Numbered from the stretch's first letter, positions 18,592-27,256 are shown. The stretch is 64,000 bases of DNA from Rhodococcus sp. UNC23MFCrub1.1 (GCF_000686025.1 NZ_JMLQ01000001.1:186001-250000), one strand, 5' to 3'. Made by a program: numbers and translations. Notes: a model not told the origin generated them from the sequence alone.

Positions 18592-18610
18592 TCCGCACGG
18601 AGGGTGCGGA
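18592..18610 (-). promoter_or_regulatory. Hairpin with a CCTCC loop just upstream of the malE ribosome site
   Basis: On the minus strand, TCCGCAC and GTGCGGA form a perfect 7-bp stem with a CCTCC loop, about 10 bases upstream of the AAGGAG Shine-Dalgarno. The loop can base-pair with GGAG, so it could modulate ribosome access. A second pair of 8-bp arms, TCGAGATG (18630-18637) and CATCTCGA (18671-18678), lies further upstream. Confidence 0.4.
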
Positions 18611-18811
18611 TCACAGGCGTGAGGGGAAGTCGAGATGCGCGCCCGGGGGATGAGAACCGAGGGCAGGCGACATCTCGATGCGTGCGCGGCGGGTGAGCCG
18701 ACTTCGCGCGCCACCGACGAGCGGTGACCGGGGTCGATCACCACGGGGTGGCGGTGATCGCGAGTGGAGCCAGTGTGCCACCGCCGGTTCCTCGGGAGCA
18801 AACAGGTGCCG
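18611..18811. other. Intergenic leader region upstream of malE
   Basis: About 200 bases without a credible gene. Apart from the 8-bp inverted repeat TCGAGATG/CATCTCGA (18630-18678), I see no known riboswitch or terminator. It presumably holds the malE promoter and a structured 5' leader. Confidence 0.5.
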
Positions 18812-18851
18812 GTCAGCCCCACCACTGCATCGTCAGCCCCACCACTGCGTC
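18812..18851. repeat. Tandem 20-bp repeat spanning a stop codon
   Basis: Two adjacent 20-base copies (18812-18831 and 18832-18851) differ at one position. The second contains the last codons and TGA stop of the small membrane protein gene; the first repeats that end downstream, including a second TGA. Confidence 0.85.
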
Positions 18852-19090
18852 CACAGCAAGGCTCCCGCGACGACCAGCACGCCCAGTGAGCCGAGGAACG
18901 ACACCCCACGCGAGCGATGGTCGGCGATCCGCTGGAGCAGGAGCGCCGCGACGACGGCGGCGACGTGCCACGCGATGGACGCGGTGCCGGGGCCGGGGAA
19001 TCCCCGATCACCGCCGACGACGGCGGCGGCGATGACGAGCGCCGTGAGGACGACGAGACCCGCAGTGATCGATCCGCTGAGCGCCTTCAC
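18833..19090 (-). CDS. Small membrane protein coupled to the PHP phosphoesterase
   Basis: An 85-residue protein with three hydrophobic stretches (about residues 10-26, 41-52 and 66-82), so probably a three-helix inner-membrane protein. GTG 19090 overlaps the stop of the PHP gene (GTGA), which indicates translational coupling. The C-terminus TQWWG lies in a 20-bp tandem duplication. I do not recognise a family; actinobacterial PHP genes often have a small DUF membrane neighbour (DUF6758/YqeG-like not evident here). Function unknown. Confidence 0.7.
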   Translation of the reverse strand: MKALSGSITAGLVVLTALVIAAAVVGGDRGFPGPGTASIAWHVAAVVAALLLQRIADHRSRGVSFLGSLGVLVVAGALLWTQWWG

Positions 19091-19965
19091 CGGCGGCCTC
19101 CGGGTACGACGAGCGGCACGCCCATCGCCCGGCTCACCAACGCGTCGAACTGGTCCTCGGCGGTGGTGCGGGCCGCGATCGGCGTCGTCTTGTTGGTGCC
19201 GTGGTAATCGGAGGATCCGGTCACGACGAGATCGTGCTCGCGCGCGATGTCGCGCAGGACGTCCGCGTCCTCGGGGCTGTGGTCGGGGTGATCGACCTCG
19301 AGTCCGCCGAGTCGCCCACCGGCGGCGAGCTCCAGAATGTGGTCGGTGTGCAGGAGTCGACCTCGCGTGCGCGCGCGGGCGTGGGCGATGACGGGCACTC
19401 CCCCGGCGTCGGCGATCAACTCGACGGCGAGGTCGAGTGGGGTGTCCGCCTTCTCGACGTAGTACGTCCCACCGGTCCGCAGCAGGTCGGTGAACGCGTC
19501 GTTCACGGTCTCGACGACTCCGGCCGCGACGAGTGCACGGGCGAGGTGCGGGCGGCCCGCCGACGGACCTGCCGCGGCGAGGATGGTGTCGGCGTCGACG
19601 TCGTAGCCGTCGGCCGCCATACGGTCGATCATGCTGCGCAGACGCACTTCCCGCTCCCCACGTAACCGGCTGCGCTCCTCGGCGAAGGCCACGTGCCCGG
19701 GGTCGAAGAGGTACGCGAGCAGATGCACCGTCACCGGGTCACCGTCGGCTCCGCGGCCCTGGCACGACATCTCCATGCCACGGACCAGGGTGGGCGCACC
19801 GGGCGTCGCGGTCACCGCGGCCACGGCCTCGTCCCAGCCGTGAGTGGTGTCGTGGTCGGTCAACGCGATCACGTCGAGGCCCGCGGCGGTCGCCGTGGCG
19901 ATCAGCTCGGTGGGCGTCTCGGTTCCGTCCGACGACGTGGAATGGGTGTGGAGATCGATCAGCAC
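19087..19965 (-). CDS. PHP-domain phosphoesterase (TrpH/RNase AM-like)
   Basis: A 292-residue PHP protein. Metal-binding motifs are visible: DLHTHSTSSDG (His6, His8), ALTDHD, the Glu in RGMEMSC, a later VIAHARARTRG, and GSSDYHG near the C-terminus. Members act as 3'-5' exonuclease or 3',5'-nucleotide bisphosphatase (E. coli RNase AM/YciV). Start GTG 19965 gives the conserved V-L-I-D-L-H-T-H beginning. Cytoplasmic. Coupled downstream to a small membrane protein; separated by 28 bases from the SUFU-domain gene, which reads in the same direction and may be co-transcribed. Confidence 0.88.
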   Translation of the reverse strand: MLIDLHTHSTSSDGTETPTELIATATAAGLDVIALTDHDTTHGWDEAVAAVTATPGAPTLVRGMEMSCQGRGADGDPVTVHLLAYLFDPGHVAFAEERSRLRGEREVRLRSMIDRMAADGYDVDADTILAAAGPSAGRPHLARALVAAGVVETVNDAFTDLLRTGGTYYVEKADTPLDLAVELIADAGGVPVIAHARARTRGRLLHTDHILELAAGGRLGGLEVDHPDHSPEDADVLRDIAREHDLVVTGSSDYHGTNKTTPIAARTTAEDQFDALVSRAMGVPLVVPGGRR

Positions 19966-19993
19966 GCGCCCAGTCTGTCAGGTGCGCGAGCGC

Positions 19994-20608
19994 TCAGGTG
20001 GGCGGGCGCAGCGACGCCGCCGAGCGCCGCGGGTCGGCGATGTCGATGCCCGCCTCGGTCCACGCGTCGCGCAACGCATCGGCTCCGCGCAGGCGCACCC
20101 ACGCGGCCTCGGTGCCGGTGATCGGGACTGCCCGCAGGAACCGCACCGGATCGTACGGTTCGGGCAGCTCGAGGTCGGCCACCCCGGACTCGGCCGTCAA
20201 CAGCACCGCCGTGAACGGAGCGCCGGGCCAGAGAGGCTCGCCGGCGTCCAGCAGGGCGTCGGGCACCAGCACGATGCCCTCCACCGCGGGCGACGCGGCG
20301 AAGACGGCGAGCGTGCGCCAGACCTCGGCGACGGATTCGTCGACTCCGCGCAGGGCCAGGATCAGCTCGGCGCGCGGGCCTCGGTGCGAGTCGGTGACCA
20401 TGTCGGACGGGTCGGCCATCGGATGCAGCGAGCACCCGAGAGTGGTGAACCGTACGACTCCCTCGACGTCGGCAGCGAACAGCAACACCTCCAGCGGCTC
20501 GAGGCCCAGGAAGGTCACGGACGCACTGGACGGGTCGTCCTGACCGAGCACCGTCTGCAGATGGGTTCGCACCTGCGCTGTCACGTCGCTCCCACTCACA
20601 CCGTCCAT
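19994..20608 (-). CDS. Suppressor-of-fused (SUFU) domain protein
   Basis: A protein of about 196-204 residues; possible starts are ATG 20608, GTG 20599 or GTG 20584, the last with GGGAG close upstream. The pattern VTFLGLEP, FTTLGCSLHPM, ELILALRG, LVPDALLDAGEPLWPGAPFTAVLL and AVPITGTEAAWVRLRGADAL is what I recall of actinobacterial SUFU-domain proteins. Eukaryotic Sufu binds Gli factors; bacterial members have no settled function and have been linked to immunity-protein-like roles. It lies divergent to the metallophosphoesterase gene and upstream of the PHP gene. Confidence 0.7.
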   Translation of the reverse strand: MDGVSGSDVTAQVRTHLQTVLGQDDPSSASVTFLGLEPLEVLLFAADVEGVVRFTTLGCSLHPMADPSDMVTDSHRGPRAELILALRGVDESVAEVWRTLAVFAASPAVEGIVLVPDALLDAGEPLWPGAPFTAVLLTAESGVADLELPEPYDPVRFLRAVPITGTEAAWVRLRGADALRDAWTEAGIDIADPRRSAASLRPPT

Positions 20609-20655
20609 CCAACCCCACGACTTCCGTACCGGCTCCGACGGGACCGGCGTGCCGG

Positions 20656-20661
20656 TACGGT
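20656..20661 (+). promoter_or_regulatory. Candidate leaderless -10 for the metallophosphoesterase gene
   Basis: TACGGT ends 7 bases before GTG 20669, favouring that start over GTG 20672. Confidence 0.4.
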
Positions 20662-20668
20662 CCTGCGT

Positions 20669-21379
20669 GTGGTGACTGTGCTGACCGTGTCCGACGAGGT
20701 GGTCGAAGGCCTGTGGAACGCCCGCACACTCCCGTTCGACGTCGACCTGGTCCTCGGTGCGGGCGACCTGCCGTTCGAGTACCTCGAGCACCTCGCCGAG
20801 GCCGCCGACGCCCCGTGCGTCTTCGTCCCCGGCAACCACGACGCCGACCTCACCGGGTACTCGGCCGGTCGAGCCGGCTGGATGCGTGCCGGGCTGCCGT
20901 CGAGCTGGCCCGGTCCGGACGGCGCCGTCAACGCCGATCGACGGATCGTCAGCGCCGCCGGTCTGCGGATCGCGGGGCTGGGCGGGTCCATCCGCTACCG
21001 CGACGGACCCAACCAGTGGACGGAACGGCAGCAGAAGCGGCGCTCCGGCTCCCTGATCCGGACCCACACCTGGCACCCGCTGCTGCGACGCGGAGCGGAC
21101 GCACACGGGGTCGACGTCCTGCTGACCCACAGCCCACCGTTCGGTGTCGGCGACGCCGAGGACGCACCACACCGCGGTTTCCGGTGTCTCGATCCGCTCA
21201 CCGAGCGGTTGCGGCCTCAGCTCCTCGTCCACGGACACATCCACCCGCACGGCACGAGGCCGGCCGACCGACAGCTGCACGGAGCCACGGTGATCAACAC
21301 CGTCGGCTACGCCCTGATCGACATCACCCCGGGCGGCGACACCGCGCCCATCATCGAGAGGCGACGTCATGGCTCGTGA
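20669..21379 (+). CDS. Calcineurin-like metallophosphoesterase
   Basis: A 236-residue metallophosphoesterase. The metal ligands are in GAGDLP, PGNHD, DVLLTHSPPFG and LVHGHIHPHG. The first family motif, normally D-x-H, is replaced by SDEVVEG, which is seen in a divergent subgroup. A central extension (NQWTERQQKRRSGSLIRTH) may bind substrate. It hydrolyses a phosphodiester or phosphomonoester of unknown identity. The last 11 bases overlap the start of the ParB-like gene, so the two are translationally coupled and probably act together. Confidence 0.88.
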   Translation: MVTVLTVSDEVVEGLWNARTLPFDVDLVLGAGDLPFEYLEHLAEAADAPCVFVPGNHDADLTGYSAGRAGWMRAGLPSSWPGPDGAVNADRRIVSAAGLRIAGLGGSIRYRDGPNQWTERQQKRRSGSLIRTHTWHPLLRRGADAHGVDVLLTHSPPFGVGDAEDAPHRGFRCLDPLTERLRPQLLVHGHIHPHGTRPADRQLHGATVINTVGYALIDITPGGDTAPIIERRRHGS

Positions 21380-22217
21380 CACCGGATTCCCCGCTGCCGA
21401 CGCGCAGAACGACTTCTCCCGCCAGCGCCGGCGCGCGGACGTGGCGCGGCTGGTCGGCTGGCTGCGCCGTCAACCGGACGACATCAACACGATCCTGCCG
21501 TTCGACGAGGTGGTCGCCGCCCTGGGCAAGGTGCGGGAGCGCCGCGTCGGACTCGAGGTCATCCGGGTCGACTCGATCGTGGGCAGCGTGGATCGCACCC
21601 GCGACTTCGACCGGTACTTCCGCCCGACGTCGACCCGGACACGCGAACGCTGGCAGCGCCTCGCCACCGCCTGGCGCCGCGGCGAACCGATGCCGCCCAT
21701 CGAGGTGTATCGCGTCGGCGGCATGCACTTCGTCATCGACGGGCACCATCGCGTGTCCATCGCCTGCGCGATGCACAGTCTCACCATCGAGGCCTACGTC
21801 ACCGAGATCATCACCCGCATCTCCCCAGACGGCATCTCCACGAGGGGCGATCTCCTGGTGAAGGATCACCGGCGCATCTTCCTCAGCCGCGTCCCCCTCA
21901 CCGGGAAGTCGCGCGAGGCGATCGAGTTCACGGATCCGTGGCAGTACGCCGAACTCTCGGATGCGGTGGAGGCCTGGGGTTTCCGGCTGATGCAGGAGCT
22001 CGGCGAGTTCGTCGACCGGCGCACCGTCGCCCGCCGCTGGTTCGGTGAGGAGTTCCTGCCGGTCGTCCGGATGGTGCGGTCCGTCGGGGGCATGTTGACC
22101 CGCCACACCGACGCCGAGGCCTACATGTGGGTGGCGCGCGAGCGTTACCGCCTGGTGCGCAGTCACATCTGGAACGACGAGATCATCGCGCAGCTCAAGG
22201 AGGCCGCGCCGAACTGA
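21369..22217 (+). CDS. ParB/Srx-fold nuclease-like protein
   Basis: A 282-residue protein whose central part matches the ParB N-terminal fold: a segment for choosing substrate (GEPMPPIEVYRVGGMHFV) followed by IDGHHRVSIACAM. There is no helix-turn-helix DNA-binding domain of a true chromosomal ParB. The fold hydrolyses CTP in ParB and ATP in sulfiredoxin and some nucleases. The C-terminal half (RTVARRWFGEEFLPVVRMV, EAYMWVARERYRLV) is unassigned. ATG 21369 lies within the metallophosphoesterase gene. A strong terminator follows. Not a chromosome-segregation gene by context. Confidence 0.75.
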   Translation: MARDTGFPAADAQNDFSRQRRRADVARLVGWLRRQPDDINTILPFDEVVAALGKVRERRVGLEVIRVDSIVGSVDRTRDFDRYFRPTSTRTRERWQRLATAWRRGEPMPPIEVYRVGGMHFVIDGHHRVSIACAMHSLTIEAYVTEIITRISPDGISTRGDLLVKDHRRIFLSRVPLTGKSREAIEFTDPWQYAELSDAVEAWGFRLMQELGEFVDRRTVARRWFGEEFLPVVRMVRSVGGMLTRHTDAEAYMWVARERYRLVRSHIWNDEIIAQLKEAAPN

Positions 22218-22238
22218 GACGGGCGCCGACCGAGACGG

Positions 22239-22270
22239 CGACGGCCCCCACCGTGCGGTGGGGGCCGTCG
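22239..22270. terminator. Bidirectional terminator between the ParB-like gene and sugC
   Basis: Arms CGACGGCCCCCACC and GGTGGGGGCCGTCG form a perfect 14-bp stem with a GTGC loop. It sits between two convergent genes, so it can serve both. No long U-tract, as usual for actinobacteria. Confidence 0.85.
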
Positions 22271-22284
22271 TCGCGTTCGAGCGG

Positions 22285-23445
22285 TCAGAGCGTCAGGTTG
22301 GCACCCGACTCGACGTCGAACACCGACACGCGCTTCTGGTCGAACCACAGCTCGATGGACTCACCCATGCGAGCGGCGGACTCGGCCGAGAGTCGAGCGA
22401 CAAACTGGCCGCCGTCCGCGCCGGAGTCCGCGGCCAGCTCGTCGAGTTCGCGCGAGGTGACCTTGGGGCCCTCGGCGGAGAAGTAGATGTACTTGTCCGA
22501 CCCCATCGACTCCAGCACCTCGACTCGCGCCGAGAAGGTGCTGCCGTTGATCTTCTGGTACGACTCGACGAGCGAGGCGTCCTCGAGATGCTCGGGGCGG
22601 ATGCCGACGACGACGTCCCCCTTCGCGTTCTTCGAGGCGATCTTCTGCCGAGCCTCGTCGCTCAACCGGATCTCGCCGAGCGAGGTGGTGACCCCGCCGT
22701 CCGTCAGACGACCCGACACGAAATTCATGGACGGCGACCCGATGAAGCCCGCCACGAACAGGTTTCGCGGGTGATCGTAGAGCTCCTGCGGCGAGCCGAT
22801 CTGCTGCACCAGTCCGCCGCGGAGCACGACGACGCGGTCGCCGAGCGTCATGGCCTCGGTCTGGTCGTGCGTCACGTACACCGTGGTGGTCTCGAGACGC
22901 TTCTGCAGCTGGGCGATCTCGGTCCGCATCTGCACGCGCAGCTTGGCGTCGAGGTTCGACAGCGGCTCGTCCATGAGGAACGCCTTGGGGCTGCGGACGA
23001 TCGCGCGTCCCATCGCGACGCGCTGACGCTGACCACCGGAGAGGTTGGACGGCTTGCGGTCGAGGTGCTGGCCCAGGTCGAGGATGCGGGCGGCGTCGTC
23101 GACCTTCTTCGCGATGTCCTCCTTGCTCATCTTGGCGAGTGTGAGGGGGAAGGCGATGTTGTCGCGCACCGTCATGTGGGGGTAGAGCGCGTACGACTGG
23201 AACACCATCGCGATGTCGCGATCCTTCGGTGCCCGCTCGTTCACGCGCTCACCGGCGATGCGCAGCTCGCCGCTCGAGATGTCCTCGAGGCCGGCGATCA
23301 TGTTGAGCGTGGTGGACTTTCCGCAGCCGGAGGGTCCGACCAGGATGATGAACTCGCCGTCGGCGATGGTGATGTCGACGTCGCTCACCGCCGCGGCACC
23401 GTCCGGGTACAGCTTGGTCACTTTGTCGAGAACGATTTCGGCCAT
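22285..23445 (-). CDS. sugC: Trehalose ABC importer ATPase
   Basis: A 386-residue MsmK/UgpC-type ATPase: Walker A GPSGCGKST (about residues 37-45), signature LSGGQRQRV, Walker B AFLMDEPLSNLD, switch VTHDQTEAMTLG, and a C-terminal OB-fold regulatory region (VGIRPEHL). It energises uptake of trehalose released from mycolate transfer by LpqY-SugA-SugB. Last gene of the four-gene minus-strand operon; starts 4 bases after the sugB stop. Confidence 0.93.
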   Translation of the reverse strand: MAEIVLDKVTKLYPDGAAAVSDVDITIADGEFIILVGPSGCGKSTTLNMIAGLEDISSGELRIAGERVNERAPKDRDIAMVFQSYALYPHMTVRDNIAFPLTLAKMSKEDIAKKVDDAARILDLGQHLDRKPSNLSGGQRQRVAMGRAIVRSPKAFLMDEPLSNLDAKLRVQMRTEIAQLQKRLETTTVYVTHDQTEAMTLGDRVVVLRGGLVQQIGSPQELYDHPRNLFVAGFIGSPSMNFVSGRLTDGGVTTSLGEIRLSDEARQKIASKNAKGDVVVGIRPEHLEDASLVESYQKINGSTFSARVEVLESMGSDKYIYFSAEGPKVTSRELDELAADSGADGGQFVARLSAESAARMGESIELWFDQKRVSVFDVESGANLTL

Positions 23446-23449
23446 GGAC

Positions 23450-24280
23450 TTATCCCTTCACTGCGCCGGACGTCAGGCCCGCCACGATACGACGTTGGAA
23501 GAACAGGACGAAGATGATGATCGGGATGGTGATGACCACGGCCGCAGCCGCGATCGAGCCCGTCGGTTCCTCGAACTGCGAACTACCGGTGAACTGTGAG
23601 ATCGCTGCCGGCACCGTGACCGAACGCTCGGTGGCCGTCAACGAGATGGCGAGCAGCAGGTCGTTCCACGCGAAGATGAAGACGAGGATCGCCGCGGTGA
23701 CGATGCCCGGTGCCGCGAGCGGTGCGATGACCTTGCGGAACGCCTGTCCCGGGGTGGCACCGTCCATCTTGGCGGCCTTCTCCAGCTCCCAGGGGATCTC
23801 ACGGAAGAACGCCGACAGCGTGTAGATGGCGAGCGGGAGCGCGAACGTGATGTACGGGATGATCAGGCCCGGCCAGGTGTCGAACAGGCCCAGCGCACGC
23901 TCGATGTCGAACAGCGGTGTGACGAGCGAGATCTGGGGGAACATCGCGATGAGCAGCGCGGCGCCGACGAGGAGCTTCTTGCCGGGGAAGTCGAGACGAG
24001 CGACGGCGTAGGCCGCCATCGTGCCGATGACCACCGCGATGAGCGTGGTGATGAGACCGATGCCGATGGAGTTGATCAGGGCGCTGGTGAACTGGGACGT
24101 CTGGAAGATGCCCTTGTAGTTGTCCAACGTCCACGTCGTCGGGATGAACTTGCCGTCGGCGATGTTCGCCACCGGCTTGAACGACAGGCTGATGATCCAC
24201 ACGAGCGGGATCAGCGCGTACAGCAGGACGAGAAGGTTGACGATGGACCAGCCGGCCTTCGTCTTCGTGGTGGCTGCCAT
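23450..24280 (-). CDS. sugB: Trehalose ABC importer permease
   Basis: A 276-residue MalG-type permease with six predicted transmembrane segments and an EAA loop ([28 protein letters not shown]). Two hydrophobic stretches flank a periplasmic loop at the N-terminus. Its C-terminus ([19 protein letters not shown]) is the standard end of this family. It pairs with SugA to form the channel for trehalose. Confidence 0.93.
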   Translation of the reverse strand: MAATTKTKAGWSIVNLLVLLYALIPLVWIISLSFKPVANIADGKFIPTTWTLDNYKGIFQTSQFTSALINSIGIGLITTLIAVVIGTMAAYAVARLDFPGKKLLVGAALLIAMFPQISLVTPLFDIERALGLFDTWPGLIIPYITFALPLAIYTLSAFFREIPWELEKAAKMDGATPGQAFRKVIAPLAAPGIVTAAILVFIFAWNDLLLAISLTATERSVTVPAAISQFTGSSQFEEPTGSIAAAAVVITIPIIIFVLFFQRRIVAGLTSGAVKG

Positions 24281-24283
24281 GGG

Positions 24284-25222
24284 TCAGCGTCCTTCCGCGT
24301 CGGAGCCGGGTGCGGAGGCCCCGAACAGTTTGATGAAGACGAAGGCGATGATGGCCACGCAGAAGAAGATCAGCACGCTGATGGCCGACCCGATACCGAG
24401 GTTGAACGCCCCGAAGAGGTTGTCGTACCCGAGGATCGACACCGAACCGGTGCTGTTGCTGCCCTTCGTCAGAACGTAGATGTTGTCGAAGATGCGGAAC
24501 GCGTCGAGCGTGCGGAACAGCAGCGCCACGAGGATGGCCGGCTTCATCAACGGGATGATGATGCGGATCAGTCGGGTCCACGCGCCGGCGCCGTCCACCT
24601 GGGCCGCCTTGAGCAGATCGTCGGGAACGAGCGCGAGACCGGCGAGCAGCAGCAGTGCCATGAACGGCGTCGTCTTCCACACCTCGGCGAGCACGACGAT
24701 GGCGAGCGACGGAAGCTGCTGCGTCAGAGGCGCACTGCCCTCGGGAAGCAGGTTGGCCAGGTAGCCGGTCTGCGGTGTCCACGCGTAGTACCAGCTGTAC
24801 GCGGCGGCGACGGTGACGATGCCGTACGGGATCAGCACGACGGTGCGGACGACGCCGCGCCCGAAGATGGTGCGGTGCATGACCAGCGCGACCGCGAGGC
24901 CGAGGACGAACTCGATGATCACCGAGATGACGGTGATGCCCACGGTCACCGCGAACGCCGTCCACCAGTAGCCGTCGGTGAGGACGGAGACGTAGTTGGA
25001 CAGGCCGACGAATTCCTTGTCGTCCGGGAATGCCAGGTTGTACTTCTGCAGACTCAGCCAGAAGGCGTAGATGATGGGATACGCGGTGACGGCGATCATC
25101 AGGATCGCGGCGGGAGCGACCAGCAGGAGCCCCAGTCGGCGCTCCGCCTTCTTGCCCTCGGACACCGCCTCGGCCGCCTTGGCGTGCTTCTGCGGGCGTC
25201 GGGGCTCGTCGGTGACGGTCAT
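24284..25222 (-). CDS. sugA: Trehalose ABC importer permease
   Basis: A 312-residue MalF-type permease. After a charged cytoplasmic N-terminus (to about residue 30) come six transmembrane segments and the EAA motif (LLKAAQVDGAGAWTRLIRIIIPLMKP). I chose ATG 25222, which overlaps the lpqY stop (ATGA); the frame is open further upstream but there it covers lpqY in another frame. Partner of SugB. Confidence 0.93.
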   Translation of the reverse strand: MTVTDEPRRPQKHAKAAEAVSEGKKAERRLGLLLVAPAAILMIAVTAYPIIYAFWLSLQKYNLAFPDDKEFVGLSNYVSVLTDGYWWTAFAVTVGITVISVIIEFVLGLAVALVMHRTIFGRGVVRTVVLIPYGIVTVAAAYSWYYAWTPQTGYLANLLPEGSAPLTQQLPSLAIVVLAEVWKTTPFMALLLLAGLALVPDDLLKAAQVDGAGAWTRLIRIIIPLMKPAILVALLFRTLDAFRIFDNIYVLTKGSNSTGSVSILGYDNLFGAFNLGIGSAISVLIFFCVAIIAFVFIKLFGASAPGSDAEGR

Positions 25223-26592
25223 GGGATCAGCCCTTCGGAGTTCACGGCCTGGCGGACCAGATCGGCGAGCCTGTCGACGTCTCCCACGGGATCGATGTCC
25301 TGCGGGGGGTTGAGCGCGTCGGTCAGGAGGATCGAGATGGACTGGTACGCGGGCGACACCGGTCGGACCGCGGCACTCTCGATCGAGCCGAGAACGCCCT
25401 CCCATGCCGGGTAGGCGGCCTGGAACTCGGGATCGTCGTAGAGCGAGCGGATCACCGGCGGCACACCGCCGTCGACGGCGTTGTTGCGTTGGTTCTGCTC
25501 ATCGGTCAGGCACGCGACGGCGGCCCACGCCTCGTCGGGATGCTCGGTGGTCTTGGCGACACCGATGTTGAACCCGCCGATGGTGACCTTGGCGGGCTCA
25601 CCGGGGTTCACCGAGGGGTACGGCGCGCTGCGGAACACCTCGTTCACCGCCGCGTCCTGCTGGTCGGCGGGAACGGTGGACAGGTCGAGGAAGGACACGC
25701 CGCCCGCGGCGGCGTTCTCCTTGAGTCCGGGGAGCACGAACGGGTAGTTCACCTCGGCGAACATGGTGCCCGCCTCGACGCCGAGACGTGCTGTGCCCTC
25801 GTCACTCTGGGAGACCGAGGGGTCGGCGCCGGGAGCGGTCGCGACGCTCTTGATGATCGAGAGCGCCTTCTCGGTGGCCGCGCGGTGCTCGGGGGTGTCG
25901 TTCAGTGTCACGGTGGTGCCGTCCTCGCCGACGACGGATCCGCCGGCACTCTCGAGGAGGGTGTTGAACCAGACCATGAAGCCCTCGTACTGCTTCGCCT
26001 GCACACCGATGGCCGCGGGCTTGCCGGAGGCGGCGTTCTCGCCGGCGGTGGCGATGAGGTCGTCCCACGTCGCCGGGGGCTGGCCGTTCGGCACCATGTC
26101 CGGGCGATACCAGAGCAACTGGGTGTTGGAGTTCAGCGGGACCGCGTACAGCTTGTCCTTCTGCTCTGTCTCGGGGTCGAGCCACTCGGCGGTGGCGAGC
26201 GGGCCCTCGAGCACCGATCCGTCACGCAGCTTCGCCTCGAGATCGTCCGGAACCGGCAGTGCCCAACCGGCTTCGGCGAACTCGGCGGTCCAGACCACGT
26301 CGAGTGTCATCAGATCGAGCGTGCGGTCGTTGCCCGCCAGACGGCGAGCGAGCTGCAGGCGCTGATCGTTGGCGCTCTTGGGGAGCGTGCGCTGCTCCAC
26401 CCGGTACGCGCCGCCCGACTGCTCGGTGCACGCCTGCGCCGCCGCCGCGTACTGCTCCGCGCCGTCGGCGGCGGTGTAGAAGCTCAACACGATTCCGTCG
26501 TCGGAGGATCCACACCCCGCCAACAGACTTCCGGCCACCACCGCGGCGGCCCCTGTCGCTGCGAGTTTCCTCGCCCTGTACCTCTTCGGCAC
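25219..26592 (-). CDS. lpqY: Trehalose-binding lipoprotein
   Basis: A 457-residue extracellular solute-binding protein. The signal peptide (VPKRYRARKLAATGAAAVVAGSL) ends with lipobox LAGC. Family-1 solute-binding features include VLSFYTAADG, YAVPLNSNTQLLWYRPD, PATWDDLIATA and GGFNIGVAKTTEHPDEAW. GTG 26592 is preceded by GAGGAGG at a suitable distance. It is the first gene of lpqY-sugA-sugB-sugC and captures trehalose at the outer face of the membrane. Adjacent to the Rv1234-like gene, as in M. tuberculosis. Confidence 0.92.
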   Translation of the reverse strand: MPKRYRARKLAATGAAAVVAGSLLAGCGSSDDGIVLSFYTAADGAEQYAAAAQACTEQSGGAYRVEQRTLPKSANDQRLQLARRLAGNDRTLDLMTLDVVWTAEFAEAGWALPVPDDLEAKLRDGSVLEGPLATAEWLDPETEQKDKLYAVPLNSNTQLLWYRPDMVPNGQPPATWDDLIATAGENAASGKPAAIGVQAKQYEGFMVWFNTLLESAGGSVVGEDGTTVTLNDTPEHRAATEKALSIIKSVATAPGADPSVSQSDEGTARLGVEAGTMFAEVNYPFVLPGLKENAAAGGVSFLDLSTVPADQQDAAVNEVFRSAPYPSVNPGEPAKVTIGGFNIGVAKTTEHPDEAWAAVACLTDEQNQRNNAVDGGVPPVIRSLYDDPEFQAAYPAWEGVLGSIESAAVRPVSPAYQSISILLTDALNPPQDIDPVGDVDRLADLVRQAVNSEGLIP

Positions 26593-26764
26593 GACCGCCT
26601 CCTCTGCCGCAAGAGAAGGCGCCACAGTCGGCCCGACTCCGCAGCGTGTGCTTCGTTGGACACGCATTCCCTGCGAAGTGGAACCTAGTCGAAAGCTGAG
26701 AGGAAAACGGTGGCTTGTTGCAATCCCGTGATGCTTTCGGTACCGACGGGTCGGTGGTGAGAGG

Positions 26765-27256
26765 TCAGATGGCGAGACGCGCCAGCAGATCGCGCGCCTT
26801 CTCGGCCGTCTTCGGCTCGCACAGGACGTCGTACCGCCCCGCGACCAACTGCATCGTCGACGCGAAGTCGCGCTGCCCCTTGGTCGCCGCGTAGGGAATG
26901 GTGGCCGAGATCAATCCGAAGACGATGCCGCCCAGCACACCGACGAGGAGCGCGCTCAGATAGTTGGTGTTCGTGATGATTCCGAGAACGAGTCCGAGGA
27001 AGACACCGAGCCAGGCGCCCGAGATGATGCCGCCGCCAATCACTTTGGCCCAGGTGAGGCGACCGATGACACGCTCGACCTGCATGAGGTCGACACCCAC
27101 GATGGTGACGTCCTGGACCGAGAACTCCTGATCGGAGAGGTAGTCGACCGCGCGCTGCGCCTCGGCGTAGGTGGGATAGGAACCGATGGGCCAGCCCGAC
27201 GGCGGGGTGGGGAGGCCCTGTCCGGGGCGGCCGGACTGCGACATGGGGTTCGTCAT
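26765..27256 (-). CDS. Glycine-zipper membrane protein (general stress protein 17M-like, Rv1234-like)
   Basis: A 163-residue protein. The N-terminus is Gly/Pro/Ser-rich; then comes a GSP17M-type segment (YPTYAEAQRAVDYLSDQEFSVQDVTIVGVDL), two hydrophobic Gly-rich helices (IGGGIISGAWLGVFLGLVLGII and LLVGVLGGIVFGLISATI), and a second copy of the small alpha/beta motif (YDVLCEPKTAEKARDLL). This layout is typical of predicted envelope stress proteins. ATG 27256 overlaps the stop of the CitE-like gene (ATGA); MSQ at 27244 is an alternative. Located upstream of lpqY, as in M. tuberculosis. Role in transport not shown. Confidence 0.8.
   Translation of the reverse strand: MTNPMSQSGRPGQGLPTPPSGWPIGSYPTYAEAQRAVDYLSDQEFSVQDVTIVGVDLMQVERVIGRLTWAKVIGGGIISGAWLGVFLGLVLGIITNTNYLSALLVGVLGGIVFGLISATIPYAATKGQRDFASTMQLVAGRYDVLCEPKTAEKARDLLARLAI

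Noticed and set aside
21369..22217. Chromosome partitioning ParB
   Set aside because: The ParB-like fold is present but no HTH domain, no parA neighbour and no parS sites are visible.
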